DNA of 64,000 nt from positions 7,036,001-7,100,000 of the forward strand of contig NC_056428.1 of NCBI RefSeq assembly GCF_905147365.1, read 5' to 3'. Within the stretch, counting starts at the first letter, position 1, and each line of letters starts with the position of its first letter. This document shows, in pieces, positions 49,408 to 64,000 of this stretch. The notes beneath the pieces are model-generated. The model ran no database searches and had not been told where the DNA came from. It worked only from the letters and a program-made list of their open reading frames with translations. The position numbers and the translations under genes are program-made. The stretch is from Aricia agestis. Lineage: Eukaryota; Arthropoda; Insecta; Lepidoptera; Lycaenidae.

Positions 49408-49813
49408 AATTATTATTTTTAACAAAAAAATAAAACCGACTTCCAAGGTAAAAACAATAATAACATCCTTATAATATGAACTAAAAAGTATTAAATAATT
49501 TTTCCTATCTAATAGTGCCTTTTTCCGAATTCGGCTAAAACTCTACTATTTCTGTACTCAATCTTCATCATTTTGAAGTCGGTACCAGATAGCTGAATCT
49601 TCAGTCTGCCAGAATATTTGAAACTTTTGGAACTGGCACCGACTTCAAAATTATGAAGATTGAGTACAGAAATAGTAGAGTTTAGCCGAATTCGGAAAAA
49701 GGCACTATTAGATAGGAAAAATTATTTAATACTTTTTAGTTCATATTATAAGGATGTTATTATTGTTTTTACCTTGGAAGTCGGTTTTAATTTTTTGTTA
49801 AAAATAATAATTT
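49408..49813. repeat. Near-perfect inverted repeat, arms about 180 bp
   Basis: The left arm runs AACAAAAAAATAAAACCGAC to TTTTGAAGTCGGT; the right arm is its reverse complement with very few differences (for example one extra A and one substitution over about 60 bp near the loop). The loop is about 45 nt. A diverged relative lies at 36290-36545. Confidence 0.85.
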
Positions 49814-50329
49814 CACTCTTTTTAGTTACCTAGTAAACTATCGCGTACTATACGTAGAATAATTAATACACTATATTATTCTACGTATCTTATTACAAGC
49901 TCACTGGTGAGCGAGACACAATAGAATAACAATAGATTTCCAGGAATCCACGGTCGAAGGATTAATAGGAGTATAATCAGTAAAACCGTTTCGGAGGAGT
50001 AAGGACACGAGAATTTTAAATAATTTATGAAGATAAGAAGATGTACTTATTTATTGTATTAAATATTAATATCATAATGCACTTATTTAAAGGGGCAGTT
50101 GTAAATTGCAGTTTTGGTAAGTTAAAAATTATAAATGGCACGTGTAATAACCAGTTTAACAAAAATGAGTTGTAAAAAATAATGAAATGGATCATTGAAA
50201 ACATTATTGAACAGTAAAAGAATTAAAAATGAGCGGTAAAAATGAATGAATGAGCGGTTACGGAATTTGTCAGTAAGAAATCTCATTCTAAGCAGTTTTT
50301 TAAACAATGAGGTGGTAAAATATAATAAA

Positions 50330-50380
50330 ATTGGCCAAGTGCGAGTCGAACTAGTCCATGGAGGGTTCCGTACCATTATA
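50330..50380. repeat. Fragment of the AAGTGCGAGTCG interspersed repeat
   Basis: GGCCAAGTGCGAGTCGAACT and GGGTTCCGTACC match blocks at 10085, 16550, 18318 and 27230. Confidence 0.6.
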
Positions 50381-50844
50381 AAACGAAACTAAGGGTTGAT
50401 TAAGACCGCAACGCGACGCGTAGATGCATTTCTAAATTTGTATGGATTATACAGATTTCAATTGCGTTAGACGTATTGCGAATCTGTCACTAAATAAAAT
50501 GTAAATAATCGAGGTATTAATTGCATACAAGCTACAAATAATAAAAACTAAGGAAACATAACTCCCATACTATTACCGTTTTAAATTTGGTTCCATTCGA
50601 ACTGTCATGTAACTTCAGCCTGATACCGCTCAACAATGAGTTTCTAAAATACTAGTAACATACAATATCATTGCCGCTCAAGGCCACCTAAATATTGCAA
50701 TTTATGTATTGAAAATTTTAGATTCATAGTTGGATCCACTGGAAAATGCCCTTTTAATTATTTTTTGTGTAATGTATGTACCTAGTTATGGATAGATAGG
50801 ACAAAGACTTTTGGGTTGGGTCCGCTAGTATTTATAATTTCCTA

Positions 50845-50940
50845 TCATCCTCTTCCTCATCCGCATCCTCTTCCTCAAAAAATATCCTCTTCCTCATCCT
50901 CTAAATTTGCGCGTAAAAATTCCTCTTCCTCATAATCACT
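50845..50940. repeat. CCTCTTCCTCAT-type low-complexity repeat
   Basis: CCTCTTCCTCAT units repeat about six times with interruptions. Strand-asymmetric pyrimidine tract. Confidence 0.75.
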
Positions 50941-50956
50941 TTCTCAACAACCCTAT

Positions 50957-51452
50957 TAGTGTGCATATAATATTTCGATTTTTTAAATTAATCTTCATAT
51001 TTTATGCCAAATTTTTAAGCTTATTTAGCCCCCCAATTACACAACTTTACCCATAAACTATTTATCATTGATAGGTTTAAGGTTACGTCACTGCATAGAT
51101 AAAGTACTGATTTAATAAGGAACGTAAAAAAGAAATAACAATCGAAAAAAATTGACTATACGATAATACGAACTAATAATACGAACGACTTCTGGGCAAG
51201 CGTTAGCGCGATGTAGGAGTCGCACGGCGCCATCTATTTTGAATTTTTGGAACTAACTTAATTTGAACAAATTTACGCATTTTCACCCCCTTACAACGCT
51301 TTTTTCCAGTAAAAAAAGTAGCCTATGTCCTTTCTCGGGCTTTTTTCTCAGACTATCTGTATACAAAATTTCATTATAATCGGTTCGGTAGTTTTGGCGT
51401 GAAAGCGAGACAGACAGACAGAGATACTTTCGCATTTATAATATTAGTATAG
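50957..51452 (-). mobile_element. Partial copy of the composite Helitron-like body
   Basis: Matches the body of 6968-7964 in the same orientation (AAGCTTATTTAGCCCCCCAA, TTTCATTATAATCGGTTCGG, TTTCGCATTTATAATATTAG). It lacks the CTAG left end. Confidence 0.6.
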
Positions 51453-52041
51453 AATCTCGGCTGCCGGCAGTTACTACCGCCGGTTCCCATTACTGATATT
51501 CCGGCAGCGGAGGCACCAGGGGCGTCTTTCCCTTCTTAGGTGCAATGTGTGCGGTGCACACGGGCGCCGCGGTCCTAGGGGCGCCGAGCGCCGCTCGCAC
51601 TCGGCGCCCGCGCCACGGCCCACGCTTTATTGACCAACGTAAAAAGAACTCCAGTTTGCAAACATTTTTGTGTAGTATCCGAAGCATATATCTGTAGAAT
51701 TACAGCAAAGCAAGGCGCGCCATGAGCGACTCGGCTTTTTTTGCAATATAAATATTATAATCTTTATTTTTCAACGTGAAATGAACCTTACAACACATAA
51801 ATGAAGATTATATTATTTGGTGTAATAGTGAATGTCCTATCGCTGGTTTTTTCAAAATAGGTAGTGGGAGGATTAATTGGATTTAGATACAAAAAAGCAC
51901 AGTGTTCTAATTTAGAAAACAAACTGTGCCATGCTGGCTCTTCGGATGTAGAGAAGTTAGAGCTCTTCAATGAAATCGAATTAATACCGATGTGATGATG
52001 TATATACGTATATAAGTATAGAAAATTGAAGTACTTAAGCG

Positions 52042-54958
<2,917 letters not shown>

Positions 54959-55132
54959 GAGGGGTTAGTGCGAGTTTTATTCGATCATACGCATCGAGCG
55001 CGTAAACGCGAATTTATATGGGATCAAAGCAGTATCCACGTTAGCCAGTAGATGGCGCTGCTTTGATCCCATATAAATTTGCGTTTACGTGCTCGATGCG
55101 TATGATCGAATAAAACTCGCACTAACCCCTCA
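54959..55132. mobile_element. Palindromic MITE, 174 bp
   Basis: GAGGGGTTAGTGCGAGTTTT through GCTTTGATCCC-containing arms is mirrored almost perfectly; arms about 75 bp, loop about 25 nt containing TAGATGGCG. Flanking TCAG is shared on both sides, but the exact target duplication is uncertain. Confidence 0.75.
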
Positions 55133-56212
55133 GTTCTAAGTCGGCATACTCTATAATTCTGTCTACTTTGCTGCTGGTAAAGGAGAACTGTCAAAAATGA
55201 CGTTTTTGTATGATAGAAGCATTAGTTCCTTTTCTCGCCACGTTCTTAAACAGCCTTGTCGAACTCTATGAAACATTTGATATACTATTCATAATGGTTA
55301 ATACAGGATATTATTCAGAGTTTAGACATTAATATAGATAACATAAAGTTAGCATGATAGCTTTATTGCTAAATTTCCAGGCCAAGCTACAAGGAGCATT
55401 TTTTTCTATATCGGTACTTGACTAGGCTATGCACAGCATTACCTATATTTTATTCACTGATATCAATCACAACTATTATTTAACATCCTTTCTTAATAAT
55501 ATAATAAGACACATTCAATAGTCAAAATATTTTAAAAGATGTATAAGAACAAATATTTAATTAGTGTTAATAGAGTAGCAAGACAAAACTTTAATTATAT
55601 CTTATGTGGAAAGGAAAAACTAACCCTAACTTTTAATCATGTTTTTAAGCTTTCGAACTGTCAAGTTACTTACATAATTTTACAAGGAGTTAGCATTGAG
55701 AAACTGTTACTTTATATTAAGGTTAATAAATAATTACATGATCATTAGAGATTAAGAGTAAAGTTATACATCTATTGAGGCTTTTAAACATAATATGAAT
55801 CCCATATCGTTAAATCTACTAAAAACAAAATTACATTATATTATGATAACTTGAATCTAAACATTTGTACATACACAATCGTATCAGGGTGAGTAAAACT
55901 TGAAATTTCATGAACTTGGAAAAAAACTTTGTATTATTACTAGCAAGTAACTTCATGAAAAACCGCTAAAATGTTTTTTTTATAAACAAATTAAGCAATA
56001 ATTGCATATATTGCACCATCGAACTGTTTTAACTTACACAGGCAGTGCACATTCATAAGTAACATTCTCACTGTACTATATGGACAGATTTACAAGGTTA
56101 GAATTTTCTTCTATTCACTCCACTAAGAGTAGGTTCTAGAATCTAGACTATGACTAACAGGGTAAGTCACTGTAATATTTACACATCGTGTCCAACAGGA
56201 GGCCGGCCAGTG

Positions 56213-59200
56213 TCAATGGTGTCGGGGATAGTGGTGACCGTTGCTGTATCTGTCATAAAAACATCATATATTATTATAATACAGAAATTGAAACACACTA
56301 CTACACAATTTTTCAAAATATATTGTAGATCCATTTTATTACTTCTTCACACTTAAACTTAACAGATTCTGATTAAATTTGGAGGTAGTCATTAGAGATT
56401 ATTTGCGAAAATCTTGTATCTTTAAACGAGCAATTTTTGTATATATCTATACATCTATACATATAAATAAAATTGGAGTGTCTGTTTGTAATATTGAAAG
56501 AACCGTTTTTTACTACATGTATAATATGAATCTATATACTCTACATACACCAAAACAACATGTTTTGCAATTTTTGTCTGTATGTCTGTCTGTTTGTTCC
56601 GGCTAATCTCTGAAACGGCTGGAGCTATTTTGCCGGGACTTTTTTTGGTAGATAGCTGATGTAGTAAAGTGTAAGTTAGGCTACTTTTTTACCGACTTCC
56701 AAAAAGGAGGAGGTTATATTTTACTTTTTCATATTTGTTAGCGGACTATCCATCTTTGTTATTATACTATGTTGACCCGGACGAAGTCGCGGGCAACAGC
56801 TAATTATATAATATATTTTTAACCAATTCAGTGCGGACATTGTCGAATAATAATAATAGTACCTGGATGACCGAGCTTTGCTCGGTATAGCAAACACTCA
56901 TTTACTTTGTGTTACTTAATAACGCCATCTGCTGGTCGTTAAAACAATTAGTTGCTAACAAAATAGTATTATTATTCGCCAATAGATGTCAGGAAGAGTA
57001 ATATTTTCAGTTTATCGATTATCGATAAAACACGAATAAAAAGACATTTTCTGAAAATGATTCCTAGCTAGATCGATTTATCGCCCCCGAAACCCTCTAT
57101 ATACTAAATTATCAGATTTTGTGAGCAACTAATTGCTTTAACGACACAACCACAGCTAAAGCTATTTCAGCAGATGGCGTTGTTAAGTAACACGAAGTCA
57201 ATGTAATATTTACATGCCATTAAAACGGCAAAACATGTACCGTTTTCGCAAACTTGTAACATCTTTTGTTACCATGTTTTGTGCAAATAAAGTTATTGAA
57301 TTGAATCAATGAGTGTTTGCTATACCGAGCAAAGCTTGGTCATCCAAGTACTAGTTTTTATTGCGGCTTTCGGCATTAGACAAACTTTTGTGTAACGAAG
57401 TTATATAGTACCTAGATGACGCCCGCAACTCCGTTACCAATATTCAATTTATCGCGCGGGAACCGTACATTTTTCCGGGATAAAAAGTATCATATTATGT
57501 CCTTTGATGGGACTCAAAAGTATCTTCATATCAAATTTCAGCAAAATCGGTTCAGTGGTTTGGGTGTGAAGAGGTAACAGACAGACTCTTTCGCATTTAT
57601 AATATTAGTATGGATTTTCAAGCAAAGTTTTAGACGTAAATCTAGTTATATTTCAATTAATCTCACCTGTTGAAGCGTTTGTATTTATTGGCGTTGTGTT
57701 TGTTGAAGTGATGGTTCGGCCGACGGTCGCCGCGATACTTGAAGTTGTGCCCCCAGTGCGGTTTATTTTGTTTTTCCTGTGAAAACAGAACTTTTCATTA
57801 GCTTAAGAATTATTTTAAGAACAATTTATTTCACTATATTAGATAATTTTTATATTGAGATTCCCGCGTCCCGTGGAATGGGCATAAAATATTTTATTGT
57901 GGAAAAAGTACGGCATCAGGGTGACTAACTTAATTCGACTGTCAAAATCTGATGTAGTTTCATAAGTTTTATTGTTTCAAAAGACATATTCGTAAGTTTT
58001 AGAGGTTCACAAAGAAAAAAATTTACCTGGAATGGATTATATCCGTTCCTGTTATTGTTAAAACGGTTGTAGTGGAACTTCTTGATCTTCTTTGTCCGGC
58101 CTCGGTCCATGTCGTCGGTCGCCTCCAGAGCGCGCTTGCGTTCCTCGCGCCGCTCTTCAAACACCTACAAATCACAACATTAATAAATATGTAGTTATTA
58201 CATGTATAATTAAAATCGCTGACAGTCATTTACAACATATTTGAATCCGCAAAACCACTCAACACCAAATACTACTCTACAAGTTTGGGCACTCGGTATT
58301 GACACAATTTACTGTTAAGTGACACAACTTGCATTTTTGGACGAGACCGCACTAGGCGACACTACGCTGCAGTCAAGCTACATAAGGGTCAATTTATAAT
58401 AGAGCAGAGTCGAAGCACAGCAAAGCGAATTCCCAAAAACTGTACACAGAAAATTCAACCTTAACTCCAGAACGCATTCGCGCGAATTCGCGCAGATACG
58501 ATCGACGCGCGCGCGCCTTTTAAAATTCTCAGATGTAATGTGTGCGTTAACGCTATGGAGTTAAGGTTGGATTTGCTATGTTCAGTTTTGATTTGCTTGG
58601 ACTCTGCGCTAATATAAATTGACCCTAAAACGTCAGTGGCGTGAAAAGTGTGGCGACACTCTATTGCAGTTTAGTGTCGCTTAGGGCTCCCACACCAAAC
58701 TGCAAATTCGCATCGCATCGCAAATATCTGCGACAAAACTGGTACTATAAATTACATTGCGATGCAAATTCGCACGAATTCGCAGTTTGGTGTGGGAGCA
58801 CTTAGTGGGTTCACGTATTTAATTTGAATATTGAACTGAGTAACAGTTGAAGTGTGTCAAAAGCTCACCTGTCGCGACATGCTGCTGTGCGCGCCGCTCC
58901 ATGCCTGCACGGGCGCGCCGTAGCCGCGGTGCGACACGGTGTTGAGGTGGCGTGTAGTGTCCAGAGATGCCATCGGTCGCGGCGGCGCGCTATTTACAGC
59001 AGCAGAGGTACTGCGGTCGCTGAGAGGAGACATACTGCTCACGCTCGTGTTCGGGCTCTCCCCGTTTTCCTCTTTACGCCGATCTTCCCGGAGTCTGTAA
59101 ATAAAGTTGTCATCAGACTTAACATTCAAATATGACTAATTGCAGAAGTGTTCAACGATAAAGTTATGTAAGAATTCCAATGAGTAGCAAAGTAAGATAA

Positions 59201-62200
59201 GTAGGTAGCAAAATATGAAAAGAGAAGACTTACTTTTTATTAGTGTCGCCATTCAAGCTTGGACTCATCAAGGTGCCATTTTTCTCCTGTGACACAGTCC
59301 ATGAGCTGTGCATAGCCTTTGTTGTGATTATAAGCCCTTGTGGGGCCTCGCAGCGACTAGGTTTAGGTTTTTGTATCTCTGGTAACATTTTCCTTTTATC
59401 CTCGGAATTTTTATCACTGCGCTCATCGCTACTAGACTCTGAATCATATGGCACCAGCTTAGAAACGCCAACGGAAGTGCCATTTCTGGCTCCATTATGC
59501 GACATATTATCACTCTTATTCATCTGGTCCTCTAGTTTCTGTAATGGCGACTTAGACGGTTTCACTAGTCTGTTAATTGTTTTATCCGATATCTTAACAT
59601 TGATACCATTTTCTGAATCTGGTTTCAGTTTGGGTTTCAATGAAGAATCATTGCTACCATTTCTATTTATTATATTAAACTTTCTTACTTCATCTAACTT
59701 AAATTTATCTACATCATTTCCATTGAGTATTTTGGGTCTCTGGGTTACTTTTTCAACTTCCCCGTTTTGCTTCACGACCCACGGCTCAGACACAGAGTTA
59801 TGGTCCAACGACTTATCCAGTATTGAATTCAATATGATTGGTTTGTGTTCAGATTTAGATGTTTCTGCACTGCTCAAGTTAGATTTTCTTTCATCATTTT
59901 TATAGAAAGAAAGTTTAAGTGGGCTCTTCTCCCTGTTCAGCATGTTGTCTGGTAACTGAGGTCCGTAAACTGTACCCATTGAATTGGTAGCAGTTGTATT
60001 AACATCGTCCAGTGAGTTGTCCCTCTCGTAGAACATGAAGTATGAGTTGGTTCCCAGCACGGCTGACAGAGGTAAACTCCGCACTGAGCTGTCATCAAAC
60101 TGGTAGTAGTTACCGTTGGGGCCTTGCCCAATAGCAGTGTAATGTCCACAGTTTTGTGAGGGCCCAAAGTGTGTTACTAAACTGACTAGCCTGTAAGACT
60201 GAAGAAATAAACATCATTAGTACAATTAAGATGTCAATAATATTCCATTCTTAATTCAAGTTATTGTTTCCAAATTATACTCACAACTTTCTGCATGTTA
60301 TTCTTGTTATACATATATTTGTTGAGGTTAATTTTTTTCCTAAACTGCAAGTGTTTTGATAGCTTGCCCCCAGCTAGTGAGAATCTTTTCAGAGCGATGC
60401 AAAGAACCATTGGAGCCTTTTCCACAAAGAATTGTTTAGTAGCAGATACCTGAAACAACAAATTACAGAAATATTTATTTTATTTTTTAATTAAAAACTA
60501 CATGATAATAATAAGGACAAATGGTATAAATACCTTTTTATCACATGCTTCACATTTGTATCCCAAGTCTTCTAGTTTTTCTTTAGAAAAGAAGGAATCT
60601 AAAGCTTCATCAAGAGTTGAATGTTTTCTAATATCTAAGAATAAATCCTAAAAACAAAAACATATCATTAGATCACAACTAATTAACTAAAAATAAGAAA
60701 AAATATTTTATCTTTTTTTAAATGTTTAGCAGCTTTGTAGTATAATTAAAAGAAAAGGATTAATTATCACCTGTATGTGTTGAAAGGTAGTCGATAAGTG
60801 ATGGCATGTGAGACATCTGACTGTAGACCTCAAGTATCCACCGAGAATTTGGTTGAGTGGAGTTGTTTCTTTACTGTACTGGTCTAATTTATCAGAGTTT
60901 ATAAATCTAGAGAGGTAAGACTTTTCCATTGCTTCTACCAGGTACCTGTAAAATTATTTGGTTTGATTTTAGAACATTCAAGGATTTTATATGTTTGATA
61001 TGTAATAAAATTTAAATTATAAGATAATGTTCACCTTAAAAATTCGTGGGCATCTTCTTGTCGGCCAGGTGTAAGTTGTCTACAGATAAGGCGTAGTTTG
61101 GAGTACACTTGCCAAGGCTTCACTGGAGCTCCATTGCTTTTCTGTGTTGCCATCAATGTTGCATACATACCACAAATCACACAGGCTTCTATAATGAGTG
61201 AATAAAAATTAAAATTTTAGATACCTTTTAATATTACCAAAATATACTGTAACAATATTAGAACAGCACAAGCCACAAAAAAAATTAACTGTTACTTCAG
61301 ACAACAGGAAACAATATTGAAATATCTTTGAAATCTTATACATATACTATTGTTATAATAATTGTTCTTGTTAATGAATGAATGGTACAAAGCTGAAATA
61401 ATGCACTTAATATTTTTAGAATAACATACCCTGTTGGTTACACTTCTCAGTGTGTGAGGATTCTGATACAAGCCAATTCACAAAGGCAGGCACATGGAAC
61501 AGAGCCTGCAGAGTGGAGTTCAAGTAACATGTGTTGCCAACATTCTGCATGCCCACCCCGGCTGACCACGAACCTTGATATCCCAGCTGAACATTATCAA
61601 TTGAGAAGAGAGTCCTTTTTGGTTTTGGTAATACTTCCTCATTGCTTTTCCCATTTTCTATAGGATAAAATTGATACATATATTAACACTTCCATTGATG
61701 GTATCACAGACACAATACATTTTCAATTGTTATGCGGCAGCTGGCTGCCGCTTGGGGATGATAGGTTAAACCACTGTATAACCCACTGGTTATAACCATT
61801 TTACAATTATCTGTTGTGACAACAATCAAATAAATATTGCAGTAGAGAAATATTTACATCAATAATTTTGTTATATTCACTGAAATAGATGTACATTTAG
61901 ATAGCGGTAGGTGAATTTGTATGGCTTTAACTTGACAATGTATAAATTCTTATGGCCGTAAATATTGACGTCACAAAAAGATAACCTCATTACGAAACAC
62001 AAACCCATGTTAGAACATTTGTTTACAATTACAACATATTCAACATTCGTACGTAAGGACACTCACCAGAAGATTGATTTCCATTGCAAATATCCTTCTT
62101 GTGGATTTTACTTTCTATAACAGGATGTTTATTGGGTCGTATCACCACATACTTAGTCTTCAAGCCGTCGAGAACGTTGCTTTGGTAATCGCCAGATTCC

Positions 62201-62337
62201 TCAAACTCTATGTTAGTTAGCAAAACACTTTTCACAGATGAGTATAGCCTGTTGTCGAGGAGTGATGAATTTTGCGACTCCTCGGCCAATGATAAATGCA
62301 ATGCATTGGAAACGGAGTCACAAACTGAGGCAGGCAT
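56213..62337 (-). CDS. Ubiquitin-specific protease, USP36/USP42 (scrawny) type, 11 exons, 860 aa
   Basis: Exons on the minus strand: 62067-62337, 61430-61657, 61035-61188, 60771-60945, 60534-60647, 60285-60449, 59234-60198, 58869-59094, 58027-58164, 57667-57776, 56213-56249 (stop TGA). All junctions are GT-AG and in frame (2583 nt). An in-frame TAG lies about 20 nt upstream of the ATG. The catalytic domain spans about 124-415: Cys box GMQNVGNTCYLN (Cys134), QEDAHEF, a CxxC...CxxC zinc ribbon (RCLTCHH, KCEACDK), and His box NCGHYTA (His388) with DD at 404-405; catalytic residues are intact. The rest is Ser/Lys-rich and disordered, ending in a basic block (RKRALEATDDMDRGRTKKIK) and an Asn/His/Arg-rich tail. 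Family role: removal of ubiquitin from nucleolar proteins and histone H2B, nuclear/nucleolar. USP36 versus USP42 cannot be separated by eye. The last exon encodes only 12 residues and is the least certain. Confidence 0.94.
56858..57352. mobile_element. Fold-back element in the last intron of the USP gene
   Basis: AGTACCTGGATGACCGAGCT at the left pairs with AGCTTGGTCATCCAAGTACT at the right. Second arm pair: TAACGCCATCTGCTG against CAGCAGATGGCGTTG. Non-coding. Confidence 0.7.
57403..57614 (-). mobile_element. Short Helitron-like (Lep1-type) element in the last intron of the USP gene
   Basis: Same block order as 5500-5704: TAGATGACGCCCGCAACT, CGGGAACCGTACATTTTTC, CAAAATCGGTTCAGTGGTT, TTTCGCATTTATAATATTAG and ATGGAT. 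Confidence 0.6.
58386..58625. mobile_element. PIF/Harbinger-like MITE, 240 bp, TAA duplication (USP intron 8)
   Basis: GGGTCAATTTATAATAGAGC pairs with CTAATATAAATTGACCC; the subterminal CAGAGTC pairs with GACTCTG. TAA flanks both ends. Confidence 0.8.
58684..58801. mobile_element. PIF/Harbinger-like MITE, 118 bp, TTA duplication (USP intron 8)
   Basis: GGGCTCCCACACCAAACTGC pairs with GCAGTTTGGTGTGGGAGCAC; TTA on both sides. It ends 68 bp from exon 8. Interior repeats of GCAAATTCGCATCGC extend the stem. Confidence 0.85.
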
Positions 62338-62793
62338 TTTACCTCCAAAACTGCACTATCACGTTGTTATGTGCTCACATTAGATACTGCACATTTTTTG
62401 GTCTAATCGAGCACGGAATAGTCTCATTAAACTTTATTGTTATCGAAAATTACTTTTGATAATATAATTAAAATTTCTTGGTCGGCTTCGGAACTCACAA
62501 ACGCATTTTACCTCCAAAAACGTGTTGACACACAAAAAAAATTGCAGGGCCTAAAATCATACACTCCTAAGCTTCTGTCGGAACTTATTATTAAATATTA
62601 ATATATATTTTTAACACATGTGTATTAGATTTTAACCATGTGATAAATTAAAGATTATTTGATGAGCTTACGACAAGGTAAAAAAGAGAAAACGGAAAAC
62701 GCATCTTGACGTAAGTAAACATAGACATTTTTTTTTTTTTAATTCGTCCCGATCGGGACAGGCAAAGGGAGCGTTGCCCATACAGGCCATACA
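62338..62793 (-). promoter_or_regulatory. Upstream region of the USP gene with a duplicated start-codon segment
   Basis: Expected to contain the 5' UTR and promoter. The 17-nt plus-strand segment at 62334-62350, which covers the annotated ATG, is repeated exactly at 62503-62519. The upstream copy would give a three-codon reading frame (Met-Arg-Leu-stop) if transcribed. Confidence 0.45.
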
Positions 62794-63049
62794 GCACTGA
62801 CCTCTATAATACACTGGACAGGCGATCGCTATCAATAAAATATGTCTATTTGAAAGTCGCCATATTGGCGCTGATTGCTATGTGAAAGCAGTAGTGAGTG
62901 TACTTGGAACTACTATTTTGCAAATGGCGGTTGTCATTTTCTATATAAATTAGTTCACAGTACGCTCACCGCGGCGCTTCAAATCGGCATAAGAAATAGC
63001 TGTCATTTTGTACGGCATAGCCTGTCCAGTGTATTATAGAGGTCAGTGC
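62794..63049. mobile_element. Fold-back MITE upstream of the USP gene
   Basis: GCACTGACCTCTATAATACA at the left pairs with TGTATTATAGAGGTCAGTGC (one shifted base) at the right; the pairing continues through CTGGACAGGC/GCCTGTCCAG. Confidence 0.75.
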
Positions 63050-64000
63050 CATTCTTTTATATTATCCATAGACTTTTTTATATACTGTCGTATAGACCAC
63101 CCATTGACTTTTATAAGTGGACGCGGCATAATGGTCTTTATAAAATCAAAATACTACAAATTATTTTTAGGTTAAAGAAATGCTCCTAGAGAAGGGGTCA
63201 ATGTGATGATGAATTGATGACAATTGGGAATCTATATGGAAGTTAATGTCATATTTACTTCAAAAGCTTGAATTGTTTGAATATTTTTCATTTTCATTTA
63301 ATTTCTAATTTTTAATATGTGTGTACAGTGTTATATTATACAATGTGTCCTAACACCGACGGTGTCCGATCCTTACATGTTATGATGTAAAGCATATTTT
63401 ATTGACTGAAAGATCGGACACTGGTGTTGGGACAGTGGACACATTATATTCGTGATTATATTATTATGTGTATCCGTACGAGTATCCAATGCTTTAACGC
63501 CTTTATTTCTTCGATAATACATAATAATTGTTATTTAACAAAATTGTTGTAAGTATAATAAAGTATTTTTGTTCTTCTGTTGTTTTCTTATAAAATTTTA
63601 TTGATATTACACTCCGGACAAGCCTTCGTGGCTTATGGAGTATACATATTATGTATATTTTTAACTATTTGTGTAATTATATACTTAAATATTTTATTTA
63701 TATAAAAGTATTTTCATTTTTCATATACTTTTGAACATGCGGGTCGAATTGCCTCCTTTTTTTGATGTCCTAAAAATCTAGAATGTGATAAAAATCTATA
63801 ACATAAAATTATGGTCGACTATTGGTCGATGGCTGTAGTCTAATTTTATATTTTTATCGATATACGCCCATCCCTACACGCACACTATGGCAATTGCACA
63901 CAAGATTGAACAATTGAATTTGGCCAGACGTCCTCTTAATGGCTCCAGTTCTGTCAAAGCAAAAAAAAAATGGTCTTCTCATAGGATTAGCTGTTGGCTC
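63050..64000. other. No gene recognised
   Basis: AT-rich sequence. It contains a fold-back around 63345-63445 (ACAATGTGTCCTAACACCG against CGGACACTGGTGTTGGGAC) related to blocks near 27195 and 33145. Confidence 0.5.

Noticed and set aside
59243..59905. 220-codon plus-strand frame
   Set aside because: Antisense shadow of USP exon 7; the minus frame joins to the catalytic His box and downstream exons.

Overview
The window looks like lepidopteran (moth or butterfly) nuclear DNA. It is AT-rich, carries two intron-rich protein genes, and is crowded with repeat types typical of Lepidoptera: short non-autonomous Helitron-like elements ending in CTAG, tRNA-derived SINEs, fold-back MITEs with TAA/TTA target duplications, a piggyBac-like element at TTAA, and long TA microsatellites. 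There is no sign of prokaryotic or organellar sequence. Order assignment rests on repeat style and protein resemblance read by eye, not on a search.

Layout. 1-21315 is gene-poor and made mostly of repeats, apart from a CpG-rich block at 4200-4650 that may be the promoter or first exon of an unseen gene. 21316-45560 (+) is one 16-exon gene; I could chain all exons in frame into a 1385-residue protein. It has an N-terminal FHA domain, a long charged linker and a C-terminal Sen1/Senataxin-type superfamily-1 helicase. Its introns hold many mobile elements. 45561-56212 is intergenic, with palindromic and fold-back elements. 56213-62337 (-) is an 11-exon gene for an 860-residue ubiquitin-specific protease of the USP36/USP42 (Drosophila scrawny) type. 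62338-64000 is upstream sequence with one more fold-back element. The two genes are convergent.

Function. Both products are expected in the nucleus. Senataxin-type helicases unwind RNA:DNA hybrids and help terminate transcription; USP36-type enzymes remove ubiquitin from nucleolar and chromatin proteins. A functional link between the neighbours would be inference only.

Most interesting signal. The helicase is not organised like human SETX or yeast Sen1. Where those have a helical N-terminal region, this protein starts with an FHA phosphothreonine-binding domain. Its linker then carries two SUMO-interaction-like motifs bracketing two SUMO-acceptor consensus sites, and a textbook PP1-docking motif (KKVRF). 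FHA plus PP1 docking is a combination known from NIPP1 and Ki-67; seeing it joined to a Senataxin helicase deserves follow-up. In the repeats, the best signals are a composite element present twice with its core flipped, a piggyBac-like element nested in a MITE, and several near-perfect long hairpins.
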